10,510 bases of DNA, taken from NCBI GenBank assembly GCA_030620935.1, contig JAUXIP010000041.1:1-10510 (forward strand). Reading direction: 5' to 3'. The stretch is from Deltaproteobacteria bacterium (GTDB taxonomy: Bacteria; Desulfobacterota_B; Binatia; UBA9968). This document shows, piece by piece, positions 6,901 through 10,510 of this stretch (position 1 is the stretch's first letter; every line of letters begins with the position of its first letter). The position numbers and the translations under genes are program-made. A model generated the notes under the pieces. It worked only from the letters and a program-made list of their open reading frames with translations, did no database searches and was not told where the DNA came from.

Positions 6901-9628
6901 AAAATCCTCTTTGGCCTTCGACATCATCTACGCGGAAGGCCAACGGCGCTACATCGACAGCCTCTCCACCTATGCGCGCCAGTTCTTAAAGATCATGGCC
7001 CGGCCGAACGTAGACTTGCTTCTCGGTATCCCGCCGACGGTCGCCATCGAGCAGCGCCTGAGCCAGGGAGGCAAAAGATCGACCGTAGCCACGGTCACGG
7101 AAATCTACCACTATCTGAGGCTGCTTTACTCCAAGGTGGGGAAGCAGCACTGCGTGCAGTGCGGCCGCCAGATCCGATCGCTCACCAAGAGCCAGATCCA
7201 GGACCGCATCTCGCGCAGCCACAGAGGCAAAGAGGTCACGATCCTGAGTCCGATTGTGAGGGGACGAAAAGGATTTCACAAGGAAGTCATCAGCGGAGCG
7301 GTCCGGCTGGGCTATCGGCTGGCGCGGATCGACGGCGAGATCGTCGGTCTCAAATCCTCGAAGCTCCGCGGCGGCTTGGAGCGGTATCGAGAGCACGACA
7401 TCGACATTGTGATCGGCAGGGCCAAGGCAGGCGGCCGGCCGGTGGAAGCGATGGTGGATCAAGGTTTGCGCCTGGGAAACGGTGTCATCCACCTCCTTGC
7501 GCCGGGCGGCGAGCAGATTTATAACCAGCGCCTCTTCTGTCTCCAGTGCGGTATCGGATACGAGCCCCTCGACCCCAGACTTTTCTCTTTCAACAGCCGC
7601 CAGGGGGCTTGTGCCCAGTGTAACGGAATGGGATTCGAATGGGATTTTGATCCGGAGCTAATCATAGTCGATCCCCTAAGCTCTTTGTCCGATGCGCTGA
7701 CCTCGCTCTGGTCGTCATCTCCGGCGAATTCGGCGGCGCTCAAGCGGGAGACACAGCGCCTCTTGCGCGATATCAAAGCCAAGCTCCGCGTCGACATCGA
7801 CAAACCTTTTGCGCGCTTATCGAAAGGGGCCAGAGAGCAGATTCTTTATGGCGGCGGTCGAGGCTCATTTACCGGTCTGATCCCCTATTTCAGAGAACTC
7901 TGGCAAGGAGGGAAAAACGGCTTCGACGAATGGCTGTCCCAGTTTATGAACGAATCTCCCTGTACCACTTGCAGGGGGGCTAGGCTCAATCCCCGCGCGC
8001 AGGCGGTCAAGGTAGACGGCAAGGCGATCTGGCAGGTGACCGCGTTGTCCGTGAAAGACGGGCAGGAATATTTCAAATCGCTTCACTTGGAGAGCGCGGA
8101 GAACGGAAAGTCCGATCGAGATCGCATGATTACAGAGAAAATTCTCAGGGAAATTCAACAGCGGCTGAGCTTCCTCTCGGAGGTGGGTCTGCCCTACCTG
8201 ACCCTGGACCGCCGCGCCGATACGCTCTCCGGCGGAGAGGCCCAACGCATCCGCCTCGCGGCGCAGCTGGGATCGAATCTGCGCGGAGTCTGCTACATTC
8301 TCGACGAACCTACCATCGGTCTCCACCCGCGCGACAACGGCATGCTTCTAAGAACTCTGAGACGGCTCAAAGAGGCGGGAAATACCGTCCTGGTCGTGGA
8401 ACATGATGAGAGCACGATCAAGTCCGCTGACTTGATCGTGGATCTCGGGCCGGGAGCGGGAGTGCACGGAGGAAACGTCGTGGCGATCGGCACGCCCCGG
8501 GAGATCATAGAGAATCAGGCTTCACTTACGGGGGCTTTCTTAAGAGCCGAGAAAAAAAGAGTGTGGCCCAAGCGAGTGTTTACCGAATTTCCGTGGCTCA
8601 CGATTCACAAAGCCAGAGCAAATAACCTCAAGAGCATCGATGTCCGAATTCCCTTGGGTGCGTGGTGCTGCGTGACGGGAATCTCGGGCTCGGGAAAGAG
8701 CACTTTGGTCAAAGAGGTGCTCTACAAAGGTCTTAAAATGAAGCTCGGCCAGTTCGCCGGCCGTCCGGGAGAGCATAAAGAGATTGTCGGTTGGGAGCTG
8801 CTCGAGCGCGTCGTAGAGGTCGATCAGAGTCCGATCGGGAAGACGCCTCGCTCCATTCCGGCATCTTATGTAGGGGTTCTCGATGAGGTCCGGAAGATTT
8901 TCTCTTTCACGCCCGAGGCCAGGTTGCGCGGCTATGCGCCCAGCCGATTCTCATTCAACGTTCGAGGAGGAAGGTGTGAAGAGTGTGCCGGCCAGGGGAA
9001 GATCAGAAAAGAAATGAGCTTCCTGCCCGACGTCTTCGTAAACTGCGAGGCCTGTAGCAGCCAGCGTTTCAATGAAGAGACCCTCGGCATCTGCTACAAC
9101 GAGAAGAACATCGCCCAGGTGCTGGATATGACCGTCGAGGAGGCGGTCTCCTTCTTCCGCGCCTTTCCGAAAATCACCAGGCCGCTCAAGATACTCGACG
9201 ACATCGGCATGGGCTACATCACCCTCGGGCAAGCGAGCAACACGCTTTCCGGCGGAGAGGCGCAGAGGATCAAGCTTGCCTATGAGCTGGGGAAAGAGTC
9301 GCACGGGAAGACGCTCTATATTTTGGATGAGCCGACCACCGGACTCCACTTTGCCGACGTAGAAAAACTCATTCACATCCTGCACCGCCTCGTTGACATG
9401 GGCAACACGGTGATCACCATCGAGCACAATCTGGAGATCATCAAAGAAGCAGACTACCTGGTCGATCTGGGTCCTGAAGGAGGAGACGAAGGAGGTCGTG
9501 TTGTAGCCAGTGGCTCACCATTGGAAGTGATGCAGAACGGCAAGCAGTCCTACACCGCCCGCTATTTGCGGGATTACGGGAATCGTAACCCTCAAGGGCC
9601 TGATCTAGCCCGGGCGGGGACTATGTAG
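3959..9628 (+). CDS. uvrA: Tandem-fused double UvrA, excinuclease ABC subunit A
   Basis: UvrA is the damage-sensing ATPase of nucleotide excision repair, normally about 940 aa and acting as a dimer with UvrB. This 1889-aa product holds two whole UvrA chains: residues 1-922, a linker (about 923-946), and 947-1889. Walker A GxSGSGKS motifs begin at G33, G619, G976 and G1574; LSGGE signatures lie at 466-470, 808-812, 1423-1427 and 1763-1767; Walker B motifs with catalytic Glu ([32 protein letters not shown]) follow each. Zinc modules are complete in both copies (C253/C256 and C718/C721/C741/C744; C1194/C1197 and C1673/C1676/C1696/C1699). Copy 2 is closer to canonical UvrA: it has RGRKGFH (1101-1107) in the UvrB-binding region and LSGGEAQR. 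Copy 1 lacks that basic motif and has LSGGELER. The chain may form an intramolecular dimer. The start follows the usual N-terminus; no ribosome site is evident. Confidence 0.95.
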   Translation: MSQDWINIRGAKQNNLKNIDIKIPLNALTVVTGVSGSGKSSLAFDILYAEGQRRYVESFSAYARQFLDRMDKPDVESIEGIPPTIAIDQSRPVKTSRSTVGTMTELHDHLKLLFSKIAVLHCTGCERIVAKDTAPSIFKKLFAAPEGAPVVLTFPLAYSPSLPWSEVEAGLQQAGFHRILQNQTIRDLEEMQDRIEKDGSLEIVVDRFAYRPNGKKRITGSLEQAFHYGKGRLNLYFPEDGWRREPFSSYLHCPHCDLSYHDPVPNLFSFNSPLGACEHCRGFGRVIDIDWDLVIPDPLKSLSENAIKPWATKARRLRRLMEFCDSKKIPTKKPFRDLTEKQKNLIIEGDKSFRGVRGWFRRLERKSYRMHVRVFLSRYRVYLMCPQCRGTRLKPEALHFRIKGKNVAEIAAMNVGEAHRFFRELKPVGQTDQVARLILDEIRRRLSYLVGVGLEYLTLDRQSRTLSGGELERVDLTTAIGSSLVNTLYVLDEPSIGLHPRDSSRLVEILHRLRSNNNTVVVVEHDPEIIKESDFVIDLGPGAGEDGGQVIFAGPYDGLLRSPDSLTAAYLTRRKTIPFPSRHRRPIPQRILRVLGAQANNLKKIDVKIPLGLFVCITGVSGSGKSTLVDEVLYRNLKKLKESAAANITGCQGIDGADKISDVILVNQSPVGTTPRSNPATYMKAFDPIRRLFASTDLSRLRGYTPSTFSFNVEGGRCETCRGEGFEKIEMQFLSDVYTSCPECHGSRFREEVLEVTYRGRNIRRILDLTVAEVAEFFKDFPEIPAGLRPLRQVGLDYIRLGQPLTTLSGGESQRLKLAAHMAKARRAGSLFIFDEPTTGLHFHDIEQLLWAFQELLDQGHSIIVIEHNMEVVKCADHIIDLGPEGGDGGGKVIAIGTPEEIVRVQSSHTGRYLKPYLKREGSSPFAPVLDKISKVQGFKGPINEKNAITIVGAKEHNLKNISVDIPRDRFIVVTGLSGSGKSSLAFDIIYAEGQRRYIDSLSTYARQFLKIMARPNVDLLLGIPPTVAIEQRLSQGGKRSTVATVTEIYHYLRLLYSKVGKQHCVQCGRQIRSLTKSQIQDRISRSHRGKEVTILSPIVRGRKGFHKEVISGAVRLGYRLARIDGEIVGLKSSKLRGGLERYREHDIDIVIGRAKAGGRPVEAMVDQGLRLGNGVIHLLAPGGEQIYNQRLFCLQCGIGYEPLDPRLFSFNSRQGACAQCNGMGFEWDFDPELIIVDPLSSLSDALTSLWSSSPANSAALKRETQRLLRDIKAKLRVDIDKPFARLSKGAREQILYGGGRGSFTGLIPYFRELWQGGKNGFDEWLSQFMNESPCTTCRGARLNPRAQAVKVDGKAIWQVTALSVKDGQEYFKSLHLESAENGKSDRDRMITEKILREIQQRLSFLSEVGLPYLTLDRRADTLSGGEAQRIRLAAQLGSNLRGVCYILDEPTIGLHPRDNGMLLRTLRRLKEAGNTVLVVEHDESTIKSADLIVDLGPGAGVHGGNVVAIGTPREIIENQASLTGAFLRAEKKRVWPKRVFTEFPWLTIHKARANNLKSIDVRIPLGAWCCVTGISGSGKSTLVKEVLYKGLKMKLGQFAGRPGEHKEIVGWELLERVVEVDQSPIGKTPRSIPASYVGVLDEVRKIFSFTPEARLRGYAPSRFSFNVRGGRCEECAGQGKIRKEMSFLPDVFVNCEACSSQRFNEETLGICYNEKNIAQVLDMTVEEAVSFFRAFPKITRPLKILDDIGMGYITLGQASNTLSGGEAQRIKLAYELGKESHGKTLYILDEPTTGLHFADVEKLIHILHRLVDMGNTVITIEHNLEIIKEADYLVDLGPEGGDEGGRVVASGSPLEVMQNGKQSYTARYLRDYGNRNPQGPDLARAGTM
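6757..6780 (+). repeat. Three tandem octamers in the uvrA inter-copy linker
   Basis: TTCAAAAG, TTCAAGGG and TTCAAAGG follow one another without gaps inside the coding sequence joining the two UvrA copies. They encode part of the linker (SKVQGFKGP). TTCAA-type octamers look like the short intergenic repeats of such genomes, so the linker may be a former intergenic spacer that became coding when two uvrA genes fused. Confidence 0.6.
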
Positions 9629-10463
9629 AGGAAATCTTTAGTTCGGGACCTTTGGCACACGCGCGGCGCAAGGTCTGGATGGCTGAGAGCGCGGCCAGAG
9701 CGCTGGTCTTGGGGTTTTTCGGATCGGGTAAGTTTTCCACGGCGATCTTTGCCCTGCCGAAACTGCCTTTGATCTCGATCTCATGAATGTTGACACTCAA
9801 CTCAGGGTCAGCGACGATTTTCACTTTTGTCTTATCTCCTCCCAATCCCAGCAGACTCAAAACTGCAGCCACGTTTACATTGGCCGGAAAAAGCCTGACA
9901 GCCTCCTTAGCCGGACCTTCGTACAGCGTCACTGTCTTACGAAGATCGCCGGGATCGATTTGGCGCTCCAGGAAATAGGGCGCCCCGGCCAAGGCGGAAG
10001 GGTTTTTCCTGGTCGTCAGCTTCACCTCGTGAAGTTCTCCTTCCTTGGCGGCTCTTACTATGTCCAGTCCTCCAATCGCCCCGGAAGGAATGTGAATATT
10101 CCTGGAATGTTGCTCCGCAAGGTTGCGGAGACGTTCCCGGAGACCATCCTCCATGAGCGCACCCACGCTCATGATCAGAAGATCTTTTCCGGCCCGCAAC
10201 GCCTTCTCGCCGAAACTTTTTACTGCCTCCTGGGAGGCACACTCGACCAGAAGACTAAAGGGTTCCTCAAGAAAGTCCTCGAAGGAGCGTGCCACCGGTA
10301 GACCGACTTTTAGCCTTGCCTTTAAACTCTCGGCTTTGTCTAAGTCTGAGTCATAAAGACATAGGAGTTCGGCCTTGAGCGAGGAATCCTTCTGCAGCGC
10401 TTCGGCAATGGTGCTGCCTATACTCCCACAACCCAGTAGGCCGATTTTTGTTAGAGTCTCCAT
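9621..10463 (-). CDS. nadX: L-aspartate dehydrogenase
   Basis: This 280-aa cytosolic enzyme is predicted to oxidise L-aspartate to iminoaspartate with NAD(P)+, feeding quinolinate and NAD synthesis in place of the flavoprotein NadB. An N-terminal Rossmann fold starts KIGLLGCGSIG (G11, G13, G16). The DUF108/AspDH catalytic domain is clear: HIPSGAIGGLD (124-134), LTTRKNP (149-155), NVNVAA (195-200), a DKTKVKIVADP stretch, NIHEIE (225-230) and VENLPDPKNPKTS (242-254). Length and motif order are normal for the family and nothing is truncated. ATG 10463 gives the usual N-terminus, although no strong ribosome site precedes it. The gene is convergent with uvrA: its TAA-side end overlaps the uvrA stop by 8 bases (9621-9628), leaving no space for a bidirectional terminator. 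Partner NAD genes (nadA, nadC) are not in the window. Confidence 0.92.
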   Translation of the reverse strand: METLTKIGLLGCGSIGSTIAEALQKDSSLKAELLCLYDSDLDKAESLKARLKVGLPVARSFEDFLEEPFSLLVECASQEAVKSFGEKALRAGKDLLIMSVGALMEDGLRERLRNLAEQHSRNIHIPSGAIGGLDIVRAAKEGELHEVKLTTRKNPSALAGAPYFLERQIDPGDLRKTVTLYEGPAKEAVRLFPANVNVAAVLSLLGLGGDKTKVKIVADPELSVNIHEIEIKGSFGRAKIAVENLPDPKNPKTSALAALSAIQTLRRACAKGPELKISST

Positions 10464-10510
10464 AAATTCAATTTACCATTCCAACGACAGTTGAGAAACC
10501 CTTGGAAAAC

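Overview
This is a bacterial chromosomal window, probably from an uncultured, moderately GC-rich lineage such as a Desulfobacterota-like or Rokubacteria/Binatota/Tectomicrobia-like group. That placement is inference only: there is no rRNA, and it rests on gene content, the intergenic repeat style and the apparent use of selenocysteine.

Layout. 1-228 is the 3' end of a TPR-repeat protein (+). 320-1072 is a DUF6062-like protein with two CxxC/CxxH pairs (+). 1244-3275 is a run of four minus-strand genes. In order of transcription these are queE (7-carboxy-7-deazaguanine synthase, broken by a one-base insertion), a redoxin/peroxiredoxin-like gene with an in-frame TGA exactly at its redox-active site, a DUF4258 toxin-like gene with an in-frame TAG, and an intact YgiT-type zinc-finger antitoxin. 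3313-3543 is a MITE-like element with imperfect terminal inverted repeats. 3589-3876 is an unrecognised 95-aa protein (+). 3959-9628 encodes a 1889-aa protein made of two complete UvrA excinuclease subunits fused head to tail (+). 9621-10463 is L-aspartate dehydrogenase nadX (-), convergent with uvrA and overlapping it by 8 bases.

The most interesting item is easy to miss because stop codons split it. At complement(1869..2444) a 191-codon redoxin reads continuously through one TGA at codon 45, which lies in the motif GQW-U-PWC. A hairpin with a GGU-containing apical loop follows the TGA. This is the signature of a UxxC selenoprotein that ordinary gene callers would truncate or lose. The second recovered gene is the DUF4258 toxin at complement(1486..1815): its last codon overlaps the antitoxin start, and an amber codon at position 47 has probably inactivated it, leaving an orphan antitoxin. 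Three adjacent minus-strand genes are therefore interrupted, each in a different way. This argues for some caution about the TGA, but its exact coincidence with the catalytic Cys position favours selenocysteine.

The window is not one pathway. It combines DNA repair (double UvrA), queuosine precursor synthesis (queE), NAD biosynthesis (nadX), thiol redox chemistry (the selenoprotein) and a decayed toxin-antitoxin module, separated by noncoding repeats.
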